64,000 nt of DNA from Comamonadaceae bacterium OH2545_COT-014 (GTDB lineage Bacteria > Pseudomonadota > Gammaproteobacteria > Burkholderiales > Burkholderiaceae_C): NCBI GenBank assembly GCA_003859965.1, contig RQYR01000010.1, positions 1 to 64,000 of the forward strand. Reading direction: 5' to 3'. The notes below the pieces were generated by a model, which was not told the DNA's origin, searched no databases, and saw only the letters and a program-made list of their open reading frames with translations. Position numbers and translations under genes: made by a program. This document shows positions 28,381 to 37,803 of this stretch, one piece after another (within the stretch, counting starts at the first letter, position 1; each line of letters begins with the position of its first letter).

Positions 28381-29526
28381 TCAGCGCAGCTTGACCAGCC
28401 CGTTCAAGACCTGATCCAGCCCGCCGACCACCGAAATCTTGTCGATGCGCTCGGCCACGCGCTCCAGGGTTTCCAGCTCTTTCATGCGCAGGGCCACGGG
28501 GTTGTCTTCCATGACCTTGGCGGTGTTGAGCAGCGAGCGGGTGGCCGCCGTTTCCTCGCGGCGGCGGATGACGTTGGCCTGGGCGGCCTTTTCGGCCTCG
28601 ACCACCTGCGCCAGGATGCTGCGCATCTCGCCGGGCAGGATGATGTCCTTGACGCCCACGCTCTCCAGCGCGATGCCGCAGCCGGCCAGCTTGGCGCGCA
28701 CGGCTTGCAGCACGGCGCTGTCGATGGCGGCCTTGTCGTCCAACAGCGCATCGAGCGTGCGCTGGCCAACGGCGGCGCGCAGCGCGAATTGCAGCTCGCG
28801 GTAGACGTGCTCGGCCGGCTTGGGCAGTTGCGCGAAGGCGGCCTGCACATCGGCATAGCGCCACACGGCGGCCAGGTTCAGGCGCAGGCCAACCTTGTCG
28901 CGGGTGAGGATGTCCTGCCCGGCGACCTCGGCGGTTTGGGCGCGCAGGTCCACCACCTCCACCGCCAGGCTGCGGCCAAAGCGCCAGAAGCCGTGCACGC
29001 CGGGCGCCAGCGCGGCCTGCAACTGGCCGTCCAGCCACAGCAGGCCGGTGTGGAACTGCGGCACCTGCGTCAGCAGCACGCCGCCGGCCAGGCTGGCCGG
29101 GCCGCGGCGCTCGGCCAGTTGCTGCAGGCGCGCGGCCAGCTCGGGCGCGATGCGGGCGTCAGCCGGCAACGGCAGCACCTCCACGCGCACTTCGTGCAGG
29201 TGCTTCCAGTACAGGCGGCGGGCGCCGGGCGGCAGCACTTCGGCCAGCAGGCCGTCCTCGTAGCGCAGGCCCACTTCCGATTCGCCCAGCTCGGCGCGCA
29301 CGAAGTGCTGGGCCAGCACCTCGGGCTCGTGCGCCATCAGGTAGTCGGCCAGCGGGTGGGTGAAGGCTGGCGCGTCCTGCCCGAAGCGCTGCACTTGCAG
29401 CGTCTCGCCCAAGGCCCAGATGCGGTGCTTGCCGGGGCCCAGCACGCGCGCGAAGTCGCCGCCACGCAGCAACAGGCCGCGCTCGTTTTTGTTCACCTGG
29501 AAGGTCTTGAAGCCGTAGGTTTTCAT
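28381..29526 (-). CDS. Slipin (SPFH/band-7 family) without an N-terminal membrane anchor
   Basis: The 381-residue protein has the SPFH core (LAVEVVDLRAQTAEVAGQDILTRDKVGLRLNLAAVWRYADVQAAF) and the coiled C-terminal part of slipins (ILAQVVEAEKAAQANVIRRREE then TRSLLNTAKVMEDNPVALRMKELETLERVAERI). Ordinary slipins start with a hydrophobic anchor. Here the ATG at 29526 begins MKTYGFKTFQVNKNERGLLL, with no transmembrane segment, so membrane contact would have to be peripheral. Slipins are known partners of rtcR/rtcB loci in proteobacteria. It is the first coding gene of the transcript that starts at the sigma54 site near 30305, after a leader of about 0.75 kb. Confidence 0.85.
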   Translation of the reverse strand: MKTYGFKTFQVNKNERGLLLRGGDFARVLGPGKHRIWALGETLQVQRFGQDAPAFTHPLADYLMAHEPEVLAQHFVRAELGESEVGLRYEDGLLAEVLPPGARRLYWKHLHEVRVEVLPLPADARIAPELAARLQQLAERRGPASLAGGVLLTQVPQFHTGLLWLDGQLQAALAPGVHGFWRFGRSLAVEVVDLRAQTAEVAGQDILTRDKVGLRLNLAAVWRYADVQAAFAQLPKPAEHVYRELQFALRAAVGQRTLDALLDDKAAIDSAVLQAVRAKLAGCGIALESVGVKDIILPGEMRSILAQVVEAEKAAQANVIRRREETAATRSLLNTAKVMEDNPVALRMKELETLERVAERIDKISVVGGLDQVLNGLVKLR

Positions 29527-29579
29527 GGTTTTCTTCTCTCTCGCAACAACAACATCAAAAGGTGCCGAACCTCGCCCAA

Positions 29580-29739
29580 GAGCCTGTTCAACGTCTCTGC
29601 ACGGCGGGCCATAAGCGGATTTGGGCGATCTGCTGCGTTGCAAAGCCTCGCCGGGCCAACCGGCCCGGCTGCGTTTTGCGCCTTGCAGCCCATCCCAAAC
29701 CGCTTCTTGCCCACTCGCTCCGAGACGCTGAACAGGCTC
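29580..29739 (-). repeat. Long palindromic dispersed element, copy D, in the slipin leader
   Basis: In minus orientation this 160-base element starts GAGCCTGTTCAGCGTCTCGG and ends CAGGCTC. Compared with copy C both ends changed together (GAAC/GTTC to GAGC/GCTC), keeping the terminal pairing, and the apex is a different perfect stem GCCGGGCC-GGTT-GGCCCGGC. It ends 53 bases before the slipin start codon and would be transcribed as part of its leader. Confidence 0.85.
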
Positions 29740-30017
29740 TGGCGACGGGCTGGCGTGGCGCGGGCGCGGGGCATGGCGGGCCGGGGTGGATGGCGCGACA
29801 AAACACGCGCATCCGGCCCGGCTGGCCATGCCGCCACGGCCCTGCGGCCTGCGCCTGGCCACGTGCTACCGCACGCAGCCGGGCGCCGCCAGCGCAAAGC
29901 CGCCAGGGCGTGTGGCTGGCCGGTGCAGTTCAAGGCCCAAAGGCCCTGCCCTGCCCGGCCCGCCACGGTTCGGCGGGTGGTCTTGCGACCGTTTCACTTG
30001 TAGCCAGCCTTGCAGCT
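29740..30017 (-). other. Structured leader segment of the RNA-repair transcript
   Basis: No ORF on either strand looks real in this 278-base part. On the minus strand it contains small hairpins such as GGTC-GCAA-GACC (a GNRA-type loop) and CCCGCC-GAACCGT-GGCGGG directly after the tRNA-like module, and CCCAGC-TGCAAG-GCTGG before them. It would be transcribed from the sigma54 promoter P1. It may be part of a larger noncoding RNA. Confidence 0.4.
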
Positions 30018-30095
30018 GGGGAAGGATGGGCGGGAGTCGAACCCGCGACACACGTGTGATCAGCACGTTGCTCTATCCAACTGAGCTACCAGTGG
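30018..30095 (-). ncRNA. tRNA-like module 2 in the leader of the slipin transcript
   Basis: Read on the minus strand there is a canonical D arm (GCTC-AGTTGGATA-GAGC), an anticodon arm ACGTG-CTGATCA-CACGT (anticodon position GAT but C at position 37), a five-base variable loop and a perfect T arm GCGGG-TTCGACT-CCCGC. The acceptor is broken: only the three pairs next to the core (TGG with CCA) can form, and the CCATCCTTCCC 3' strand has no partner. It is therefore a tRNA mimic or a degenerate tRNA rather than a working tRNA. It lies downstream of a sigma54 promoter in the rtcR/rtcB locus. Confidence 0.7.
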
Positions 30096-30178
30096 AGGCA
30101 TGCCCGGAGTCGAACCGGACACGAAGGTGGCCCCAAACGGCCCATGCCGTGTCAGACGCTCGCGCCGCGCGGCATACC
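30093..30178 (-). ncRNA. tRNA-like module 1, immediately before module 2
   Basis: A 7-bp acceptor-like stem can form between GGTATGC (30178-30172) and GCATGCC, followed by T and CCA at 30095-30093. It encloses a T arm TCCGG-TTCGACT-CCGGG that shares one base with the acceptor. The middle lacks a normal D arm and anticodon arm; instead it can form GACACG/CGTGTC around a GGCC-GTTTGG-GGCC hairpin. The CCA of module 1 overlaps the first bases of module 2. It is probably part of one tRNA-mimicking noncoding RNA, but a remnant of a tRNA cluster is possible. Confidence 0.5.
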
Positions 30179-30304
30179 GGATGCGCAACGCCCATGTCAG
30201 CCTCATCAGCCTCAGCGGGCGGCCACCGGCACCGGCAGGACGGGCCTTGGGCCCCAACCCTAGCCTGCGAGCGACTGGCGCCTGCGCCTGACGCCCTGGT
30301 GGAA

Positions 30305-30320
30305 TGCAAAGGCCGTGCCA
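30305..30320 (-). promoter_or_regulatory. Sigma54 promoter P1 of the tRNA-like/slipin transcript
   Basis: On the minus strand the site reads TGGCACGGCCTTTGCA, a full match to the sigma54 consensus TGGCACG-N4-TTGCA. Transcription should start near 30294 and run left through the two tRNA-like modules into the slipin gene. The divergent rtcR gene supplies the activator. Confidence 0.88.
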
Positions 30321-30324
30321 GGTC

Positions 30325-30337
30325 GCCCAAAACGGGC
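30325..30337. promoter_or_regulatory. Dyad GCCC-AAAAC-GGGC, candidate RtcR site (proximal)
   Basis: This 13-base inverted repeat lies five bases upstream of the -24 element of P1. It has the same half-sites and spacing as a second dyad 60 bases further upstream. Binding by RtcR is inferred. Confidence 0.5.
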
Positions 30338-30349
30338 ACAAATCATCTT

Positions 30350-30362
30350 CAACCCGTTGATT
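30350..30362. promoter_or_regulatory. IHF consensus site
   Basis: CAACCCGTTGATT matches the IHF consensus YAA-N4-TTGATW at every defined position. It is centred near -62 relative to P1, between the distal dyad and the promoter, where DNA bending would bring an upstream activator to sigma54 polymerase. Confidence 0.6.
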
Positions 30363-30384
30363 TGAAAGAGAAATTATTTTTCTA

Positions 30385-30397
30385 GCCCGATTTGGGC
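30385..30397. promoter_or_regulatory. Dyad GCCC-GATTT-GGGC, candidate RtcR enhancer (distal)
   Basis: This 13-base inverted repeat is centred near -97 of P1, the usual distance of an upstream activating sequence, and about 90 bases before the rtcR start. It could also mediate autoregulation of rtcR. Confidence 0.55.
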
Positions 30398-30484
30398 AAG
30401 GGCGCAGGGGTGATGGGCTGCATGGCTGAAAATAGAATATTGGCGAATCAATCCGTCATTTCTATCCTTTGATCTAGATTCGAT

Positions 30485-32155
<1,671 letters not shown>

Positions 32156-32382
32156 GCCCTTCAAAGGCCAAGGCACCCTTGCGTTCATGGGCAGCCTGAG
32201 GCTGGCCATGAAAGTCGCGTGCCAGACGACATCAGACGGCATACATGGCCTGGCCAGCAGCTTCCCTATACACACACCGCCCCATAACCCCGCAAGCCCT
32301 TTATCTCTATGCTTGCCAGGCTGCAGCCTTCCCTCTCCTTTTTGTGCCCCCCGCTTTCAAACCGTCAGACCTCTCTTAAGTC

Positions 32383-32868
32383 ATGCGCCACGCCCCTGCC
32401 GTGAATCACCCTGTCGGCCGCACCGCCACATTGGCAACGGCGCTGGCCGGGCTATGGCTGGCGGGCGCTGCCGCCGTGCTGGCCTGGCTGGCATGGGTTG
32501 CACCCGGCCCCGGTTACGGCTGGCGCGTGGCCGTGCTGCTGGCCGCCTGGCTTGCCTCTGGCGGCGGGCTTTGGCGCTTCTGGCGCCAGCAAACGCCGCG
32601 CGAGCTGTGCTTTGACGGCAACGCCTGGCTGCTGAAGGCCAGCGGCATGGCGAGCATTGGCGCACCCAGGGTGCGGGTGGCCCTGGATGCCCAGCGCTTT
32701 GCCTTGCTGCGGCTTGAAAAACCCGCAGATGGCCGTATCTGCGGCATCTGGTTGTGGGCCGAGGCGGGCCGCCACGCCGCCAGCTGGCACCGGCTGCGCT
32801 GTGCGCTATATTCGCCCGCCAATCAGCGCCTGCCCTCTGACGTGACAGACGGCTTCCCGCCTGCCTGA
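32383..32868 (+). CDS. Hypothetical membrane protein upstream of rpoE (YgfX-like)
   Basis: The 161-residue protein has two hydrophobic segments (ATLATALAGLWLAGAAAVLAWLAWV and VAVLLAAWLASGGGLWRFW) and then a beta-rich cytoplasmic part with Trp and Leu repeats (LCFDGNAWLLKASG, FALLRLEKPADGRICGIWLW, SWHRLRCALYSP). This layout resembles YgfX/CptA-like proteins, which often precede rpoE in betaproteobacteria, but similarity is at the level of pattern only. It ends 36 bases before rpoE and is likely cotranscribed. Confidence 0.65.
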   Translation: MRHAPAVNHPVGRTATLATALAGLWLAGAAAVLAWLAWVAPGPGYGWRVAVLLAAWLASGGGLWRFWRQQTPRELCFDGNAWLLKASGMASIGAPRVRVALDAQRFALLRLEKPADGRICGIWLWAEAGRHAASWHRLRCALYSPANQRLPSDVTDGFPPA

Positions 32869-32904
32869 CACGGCCCAACGTTTTTTCACGCCCTGCCCCC
32901 GCCC

Positions 32905-33534
32905 GTGTCTACGCCCCCCGCCGACCCACCCGCCCCAACCGACAGCGACGCACTGCTGGTGGAGCGTGCCGCGGCAGGCGACCAGCGCGCCTACGAGCTG
33001 CTCGTCATCAAATACCAGCGCCGCATTGAGCGGCTGATTGGCCGCATGGTGCGCGACGTGGATCTGGTACAGGACATCGCCCAGGAAACCTTCATCCGCG
33101 CCTGGCGGGCGCTGCACCAGTTTCGCGGCGACGCGCAGTTCTACACCTGGCTCTACCGCATTGCCGTCAACACGGCCAAGAAAACGCTGCTGTCGATGAA
33201 GCGCGACCCGCTCGTGGTCGAAGCCGCGCTGCAATCTTCCGACGACGATGAAACTTCCCGGCGCGAAAACGAACCAATCGCCGAAAGCACGCCGGAGTCG
33301 GAGCTGGCGGCCCGCGAAATCGCCGAAGCCGTCAACGCCGCCCTGCAGGCTCTGCCCCCTGATCTGCGCCAGGCCGTCACGCTGCGCGAGATCGAAGGCT
33401 TGAGCTACGAAGAAATCGCCGAAGCCATGAACTGCCCCATCGGTACGGTGCGTTCCCGGATTTTCCGGGCGCGCGAAGCCATTTCAGCCAGGGTCAAGCC
33501 CTTGCTGAGCCACCAGACGGGAAAGCGCTGGTAA
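32905..33534 (+). CDS. rpoE: RNA polymerase sigma factor RpoE (ECF family)
   Basis: The 209-residue sigma factor directs transcription of envelope-stress genes. Region 2 is visible as YELLVIKYQRRIERLIGRMVRDVDLVQDIAQETFIRAWRAL with the -10 contact YTWLYRIAVN, and region 4 as LPPDLRQAVTLREIEGLSYEEIAEAMNCPIGTVRSRIFRARE. A linker of about 40 acidic residues joins them. The start is a GTG at 32905 (MSTPPADPPAPTD). It is the first of four genes in the usual order rpoE-rseA-rseB-mucD. Confidence 0.93.
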   Translation: MSTPPADPPAPTDSDALLVERAAAGDQRAYELLVIKYQRRIERLIGRMVRDVDLVQDIAQETFIRAWRALHQFRGDAQFYTWLYRIAVNTAKKTLLSMKRDPLVVEAALQSSDDDETSRRENEPIAESTPESELAAREIAEAVNAALQALPPDLRQAVTLREIEGLSYEEIAEAMNCPIGTVRSRIFRAREAISARVKPLLSHQTGKRW

Positions 33535-33579
33535 CGGCTGCTTGAAAAACCATAGCACGAACGCCTGACGGTGCCCAAG

Positions 33580-34260
33580 ATGAACGAACACGGCAAACTG
33601 CACGCCAACGCTGCGGCGGCCCATGAAAGCGAGACTCTCCACGGCTGCGTGTGCGACCTGATGGATGGTCGGCTGACCGGCAGCGATTTCGCCCACGCCC
33701 TCCGCCTGGTCACGCATGACGACCACGCGCGCGCCACTTGGCACGCCTGGCATGTGATTGGCGACGTGATGCGCTCCACCGACCTGGCGGCCTGCACGCA
33801 CGACGCGGCTTTTCTCTTGCGCCTGCGCCAGCGCTTGCAGCAAGAAGCCCCCGCCCCTGCCGCCCTGCCCCTGCCTGCAGCCCCTGCCGAGGCCATGCCC
33901 GGCCTGTCTCAGCAGACTGCCGCCAACGACAGCGTGTTCCGCTGGAAACTGGTGGCCGGGCTGGCCTCCTTCGCGGCTGTCGCCGCGATTGGCTGGACCA
34001 CGCTGGGCGCCATCGGCCCGCAACCGGCCGGCCCGCAACTGGCCCACAACGGCAGCGGCAGCACCAGCGCTGCCGCTGCGCAAGCGCCCGCCGCCCGCGC
34101 ACCACGCGCCACGGCACTGGCCGCTGCCGACAGCGGCGTGCTGCGCGACCCGCGTCTGGACGATTTGCTAGCCGCGCACCGGCAGGCTGCGGGCGCGCCC
34201 GCCTGGGGCCACGCCCAAGGCTTTTTGCGCAACGCCACCTTCGACGGCCCGGCACGCTGA
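33580..34260 (+). CDS. rseA: Anti-sigma-E factor RseA
   Basis: The 226-residue single-pass inner-membrane protein has the N-terminal sigma-binding domain (CVCDLMDGRLTGSDFAHALRLV then DDHARATWHAWHVIGDVMRS). One transmembrane helix follows near residues 125-145 (LVAGLASFAAVAAIGWTTLGAI), then a low-complexity Ala-rich periplasmic tail. It should hold RpoE inactive until cleaved by DegS/RseP-type proteases. A GTG nine bases upstream (33571) is an alternative start. The stop overlaps the rseB start (TGATG). Confidence 0.88.
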   Translation: MNEHGKLHANAAAAHESETLHGCVCDLMDGRLTGSDFAHALRLVTHDDHARATWHAWHVIGDVMRSTDLAACTHDAAFLLRLRQRLQQEAPAPAALPLPAAPAEAMPGLSQQTAANDSVFRWKLVAGLASFAAVAAIGWTTLGAIGPQPAGPQLAHNGSGSTSAAAAQAPAARAPRATALAAADSGVLRDPRLDDLLAAHRQAAGAPAWGHAQGFLRNATFDGPAR

Positions 34261-35369
34261 TGAGCCCGGCTTTCCCACCGCCTTCCGCCCTGCCCCGCAC
34301 CCGCATGCCCGCCCGCCGCCTGCCACGCACCCTGCACGGGCTGGCCGCCCTCTGCTGCGCCAGCGGCGCGCTGGCGGGCCTGGCCCTGCTGGCGCTCCCG
34401 GCGCATGCCGGGCCGTCCGACGACAACGCCCTGCTGGCCGGCCCGCCCGAGCGCAGCGTGGTCGAGTGGCTGGTGCGGCTGCAGCAAGCCGCGCGCGTGC
34501 CCTCTTACACCGGCACCTTTGTCGTCTCGTCCGCCGCGGGCGCCATGGCCAGTGCACGTATCTGGCACGTCTGCCACGGACCTGACCAGCTGGAGCGCGT
34601 GGAAGCGCTTTCCGGCCCACCGCGCGCCACCTACCGCCACAACAACGACGTGGTGATCTTCCAGCCCGACACGCGCACCGTCCGCACCGAACAGCGTGAG
34701 TCCAGCGGCGGCGTCTTTCAAAGCCTGCTGCGGCCGGGCGAGGAGTCGGCCGTGGCCCGGCTCTACGGCGCCCGCCAGACCGGCCAGGGCCGCGTGGCCG
34801 GCTTCGATGCCGACATCGTGCACATGGTCCCGCACGACCACTGGCGCTACGGCTACCGCATCTGGAGCGAAAAACGCACGGGCCTGGTGGTGAAGATGCA
34901 AACCCTGGACGAAGATGGCCGCGTGCTGGAGCAGTCCGCCTTCTCCGAGCTGCAATTCAACGCCCCCCTGCAGGCACACCAGTTAACGCAGATGATGCGC
35001 GACACCCAGGGCTACCGCGTTCAAAAGCCTGACCAGTTCAAAACCACGGCTGAAGCCGAAGGCTGGGCGCTCAAGCGCGACGTGCCCGGCTTCAGGCCAC
35101 AGCACTGCTACCGGCGGCAAAAGGCGGGCGCCACGGAACCGCCGGTGGTGCAGTGGATCTTTTCTGACGGGCTGGCCACCGTGTCACTGTTCATGGAGCC
35201 ATTTCAAGCCGGGCGCCACGCCCATCCGGGCGTCAGCGCCATGGGCGCCACGCACACGCTGATGCAGCGCGTGCCCGATGCCAGCGGCGCCTGGTGGCTG
35301 ACCGCCGTGGGAGAAGTGCCGCCGCACACACTGCAGGCCTTCGCCGACGCGCTGGAACGCACCCGCTGA
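34260..35369 (+). CDS. rseB: Sigma-E regulatory protein RseB (MucB)
   Basis: The 369-residue protein has an N-terminal signal peptide after a basic lead (ARRLPRTLHGLAALCCASGALAG then LALLALPAHA), so it is periplasmic. The two-domain MucB/RseB fold is recognisable from VVEWLVRLQQAARVPSYTGTFVVSS at the start and QWIFSDGLATVSLFMEPF near the end. It binds RseA and senses lipoprotein or LPS stress. Translation is coupled to rseA by a one-base overlap. Confidence 0.9.
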   Translation: MSPAFPPPSALPRTRMPARRLPRTLHGLAALCCASGALAGLALLALPAHAGPSDDNALLAGPPERSVVEWLVRLQQAARVPSYTGTFVVSSAAGAMASARIWHVCHGPDQLERVEALSGPPRATYRHNNDVVIFQPDTRTVRTEQRESSGGVFQSLLRPGEESAVARLYGARQTGQGRVAGFDADIVHMVPHDHWRYGYRIWSEKRTGLVVKMQTLDEDGRVLEQSAFSELQFNAPLQAHQLTQMMRDTQGYRVQKPDQFKTTAEAEGWALKRDVPGFRPQHCYRRQKAGATEPPVVQWIFSDGLATVSLFMEPFQAGRHAHPGVSAMGATHTLMQRVPDASGAWWLTAVGEVPPHTLQAFADALERTR

Positions 35370-35469
35370 AACCAGAGCCCTCAGACGTTTTCCGCCACGG
35401 CCCATGGCCCGCCGCACCGCGGGCCGGCCACTTCATTTTCGTGCCTGCAAAGAAAGAGAGTCCACTGTC

Positions 35470-36978
35470 ATGTCCTGCCTGAAAAAATCCCACGCCGGGC
35501 TGCTGGCTGCCGCCGTCATGGCCGGGGCCGCCACGCTGTCGCTGCCCCTGTCGGCCCAGCCGCACGCCGCTCCCGCCACGCCAGCCGCCCCGGCCGTGCG
35601 CGGCCTGCCGGACTTCACCGACCTGGCTGAACAGGTGTCTCCGGCGGTCGTCAACATCCGCACCACAGAACGTGTGCGCAACGGTTTCGCCGGCGGCCAG
35701 ATGGACGAAGAGATGCAGGAATTCTTCCGCCGCTTTTTCGGCATGCCAATGCCGGGCATTCCCCGCTCCGGCCCGCGCCCCAACCGCCCAGCTCCGCAAG
35801 AGCCTGAGCAGGAAGTGCCGCGCGGGGTGGGCTCCGGCTTCATCCTCACGACCGACGGTTTCGTGATGACCAACGCACACGTGATCGAAGGCGCCAACGA
35901 TGTCTTCGTCACCCTGTCCGACAAGCGCGAGCTCAAGGCCCGCGTGGTCGGCGCCGACAAGCGCACTGACGTCGCCGTGCTCAAGATCGAGGCCACCGGC
36001 CTGCCCGCCGTGAAGATTGGCGACGTCAGCCGCCTGCGCGTGGGCGAGTGGGTCATGGCCATTGGCTCGCCCTTCGGGCTGGAAAGCACCGTCACCGCCG
36101 GCATCGTCAGCGCCAAGCAGCGCGACACGGGCGATTACCTGCCCTTCATCCAGACCGATGTGGCCGTCAACCCCGGCAACTCCGGCGGCCCGCTCATCAA
36201 CCTGCGTGGCGAGGTGGTGGGCATCAACAGCCAGATCTACTCGCGCTCGGGCGGCTTCATGGGCATCTCGTTCGCCATCCCGATCGACGAGGCCATGCGC
36301 GTGAGCGATCAGCTGCGTGCCACCGGCCGCGTCACGCGCGGGCGCATTGGCGTGCAGATCGCCGAAGTCACGCGCGACGTGGCCGAATCCATTGGCCTGG
36401 GCAAACCCCAGGGCGCGCTGGTGCGCAGCGTGGAAAGCGGCTCGCCCGCCGAGAAGGCCGGCATCGAGGCGGGCGACATCATCACCCGCTTTGACGGCAA
36501 GGCCATCGACAAGGTATCTGACCTGCCGCGCCTGGTGGGCAGCATCAAGCCCGGCCACCGCAGCACCGTCACCGTGTTCCGCCAGGGCAGCAGCCGCGAC
36601 CTGGGCATCACGGTGGCCGAGCTGGAGCCCGACGAGAAAACCGCGCGCAACGCGCAGGGCGAGCGCACCCCCGCCAAGCCGCAAGCGGGCGGACAGGCAC
36701 TGGGCCTGACCGTGAGCGAGCTGAGCGACGCGCAGAAAAAAGCGCTGAAGATCAAGCGCGGCGTGCGCGTGGACGGCGCCACCGGCCCCGCCGCACGAGC
36801 CGGCCTGCGCGAAGGCGACGTGATCCTGTCCGTGGCCAACACCGACATTGGCAGCGTGCGCGAGTTCGAGGCCGCCGTCGGCAAGACGGACAAGAGCAAG
36901 CCCGTCAACATGCTGGTGCTGCGCGACGAACTGGTGCAATACGTGCTGGTGCGCCCGGCCCCGGCGGCATCACGCTAA
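35470..36978 (+). CDS. mucD: DegP/MucD family periplasmic serine protease
   Basis: The 502-residue protease has a signal peptide ending at LPLSAQ and the trypsin-like triad: His in VMTNAHVIEGAND, Asp in KRTDVAVLKIE and Ser in VNPGNSGGPLINL. Two PDZ domains follow (GRIGVQIAEVTRDVAESIGL and QALGLTVSELSDAQKKALKI). It degrades misfolded envelope proteins and dampens the sigma-E response. The ATG at 35470 begins the signal peptide; the longer frame from 35404 does not. It is the last gene of the rpoE operon and is followed by a terminator about 100 bases later. The usual lepA neighbour of many relatives is absent. Confidence 0.94.
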   Translation: MSCLKKSHAGLLAAAVMAGAATLSLPLSAQPHAAPATPAAPAVRGLPDFTDLAEQVSPAVVNIRTTERVRNGFAGGQMDEEMQEFFRRFFGMPMPGIPRSGPRPNRPAPQEPEQEVPRGVGSGFILTTDGFVMTNAHVIEGANDVFVTLSDKRELKARVVGADKRTDVAVLKIEATGLPAVKIGDVSRLRVGEWVMAIGSPFGLESTVTAGIVSAKQRDTGDYLPFIQTDVAVNPGNSGGPLINLRGEVVGINSQIYSRSGGFMGISFAIPIDEAMRVSDQLRATGRVTRGRIGVQIAEVTRDVAESIGLGKPQGALVRSVESGSPAEKAGIEAGDIITRFDGKAIDKVSDLPRLVGSIKPGHRSTVTVFRQGSSRDLGITVAELEPDEKTARNAQGERTPAKPQAGGQALGLTVSELSDAQKKALKIKRGVRVDGATGPAARAGLREGDVILSVANTDIGSVREFEAAVGKTDKSKPVNMLVLRDELVQYVLVRPAPAASR

Positions 36979-37290
36979 CCCGCCCGCCGTGGATCGCCTT
37001 GCGCCGCACATTCCGGCGCAGGGCTGAATGGCCCCATCCGGGGACACGGCGCTTTAACATCAAAAAAGATAGCAAACAATGCCGTCAATACTGCCTTGGC
37101 GGCATTTTTTATTTGCAGACCCGGGGACGGCTGATGACGGATTAAGTCCCCGCACATCTTCAGCCCCGGGGCCAGCCGCAGGCGCGTTCGCGTGCCCATG
37201 ACTTTCTGCCACGCCGCAGCGATGGAGGGAACCGATCCCGCCCGTCATGAGTGGCTCGTGCCGCCCCGTACGGCCTGCCCTGCCGGGCAA
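36979..37290. other. Intergenic region after mucD with terminator and short repeat
   Basis: This 312-base gap between convergent genes contains a short AT-rich repeat (ATCAAAAAAGATAGCAAACA at 37060) running directly into a terminator hairpin. The remainder (37111-37290) shows no gene or structure I can support. Confidence 0.5.
37079..37110 (+). terminator. Terminator after the rpoE-mucD operon
   Basis: The stem ATGCCG with CGGCAT (extended by neighbouring C/G pairs) is followed by six T. It overlaps the 3' part of a dispersed AT-rich repeat. Confidence 0.7.
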
Positions 37291-37803
37291 TTAAAGCGGA
37301 GCAGGGGCGCCGGATGACGCGGCCTCCTCCGCCAGCCATTGCAGCACGGGCAGCGCGCCGGGCAGCACAGGGGCCACCTGCACCGGCAGGTTTTGCCAGC
37401 TGAACGCCTGGCCTTCACGCATTTGCAGAACGCCTTGCCATGCATGTACCTTGCAAAAGTGCAACCGCACCAAGGCGTGGGGATAGTCCACCATCTGCTC
37501 GCGCCAGTGAACAATGGCCTCCGGCGCCAGATGCAGGCCCAGCTCTTCATGCAGCTCGCGCGCCAGCGCCTGGGCCACGGTTTCACCGGCTTCGAGCTTG
37601 CCGCCCGGAAACTCCCAGTAGCCCGCGTACACCTTGCCGGCAGGGCGGGAGGTGAGCAGAAAGCGCCCGTCCTGCGGGCGGATCAAGACCCCCACGGCCA
37701 CGTCCACCACCGGGCGTGGGGCATCGCCCGCCACCGTCTGGCCTGCCGCGTCGGTGCGGCGCAGGTGCGCGTCGGCACGGAGAATGCGGGGCGGCTGGCT
37801 CAT
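37291..37803 (-). CDS. mutT: MutT-like NUDIX hydrolase
   Basis: The 170-residue enzyme has an exact Nudix box (GGKLEAGETVAQALARELHEELGL), preceded by VGVLIRPQDGRFLLTSRPAGKVYAGYWEFP as in MutT proteins that hydrolyse 8-oxo-dGTP to prevent mutation. A DUF815-type ATPase gene lies upstream and overlaps by four bases (ATGA), so translation is coupled. The longer open frame upstream is the other gene in a shifted frame. No fused thiamine-phosphate synthase domain, present in some relatives, is seen. Confidence 0.88.
   Translation of the reverse strand: MSQPPRILRADAHLRRTDAAGQTVAGDAPRPVVDVAVGVLIRPQDGRFLLTSRPAGKVYAGYWEFPGGKLEAGETVAQALARELHEELGLHLAPEAIVHWREQMVDYPHALVRLHFCKVHAWQGVLQMREGQAFSWQNLPVQVAPVLPGALPVLQWLAEEAASSGAPAPL

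Noticed and set aside
29527-29579. A sigma54 promoter directly before the slipin gene (TTCGGCACCTTTTGATG)
   Set aside because: GGCAC is present but the -12 GC is TG at the required spacing. The site at 30305-30320 is far better.
30018-30178. Two ordinary tRNA genes, or a tmRNA
   Set aside because: Module 2 cannot form an acceptor stem and has C at position 37. Module 1 lacks D and anticodon arms. No tmRNA tag frame or pseudoknot set is visible.
29786-30385. A 199-codon plus-strand frame across the tRNA-like region
   Set aside because: It contains the typical false translation of antisense tRNA (GSRTRDTRVISTLLYPTELP) and shows no protein-like pattern elsewhere. The minus strand carries the structured RNA.
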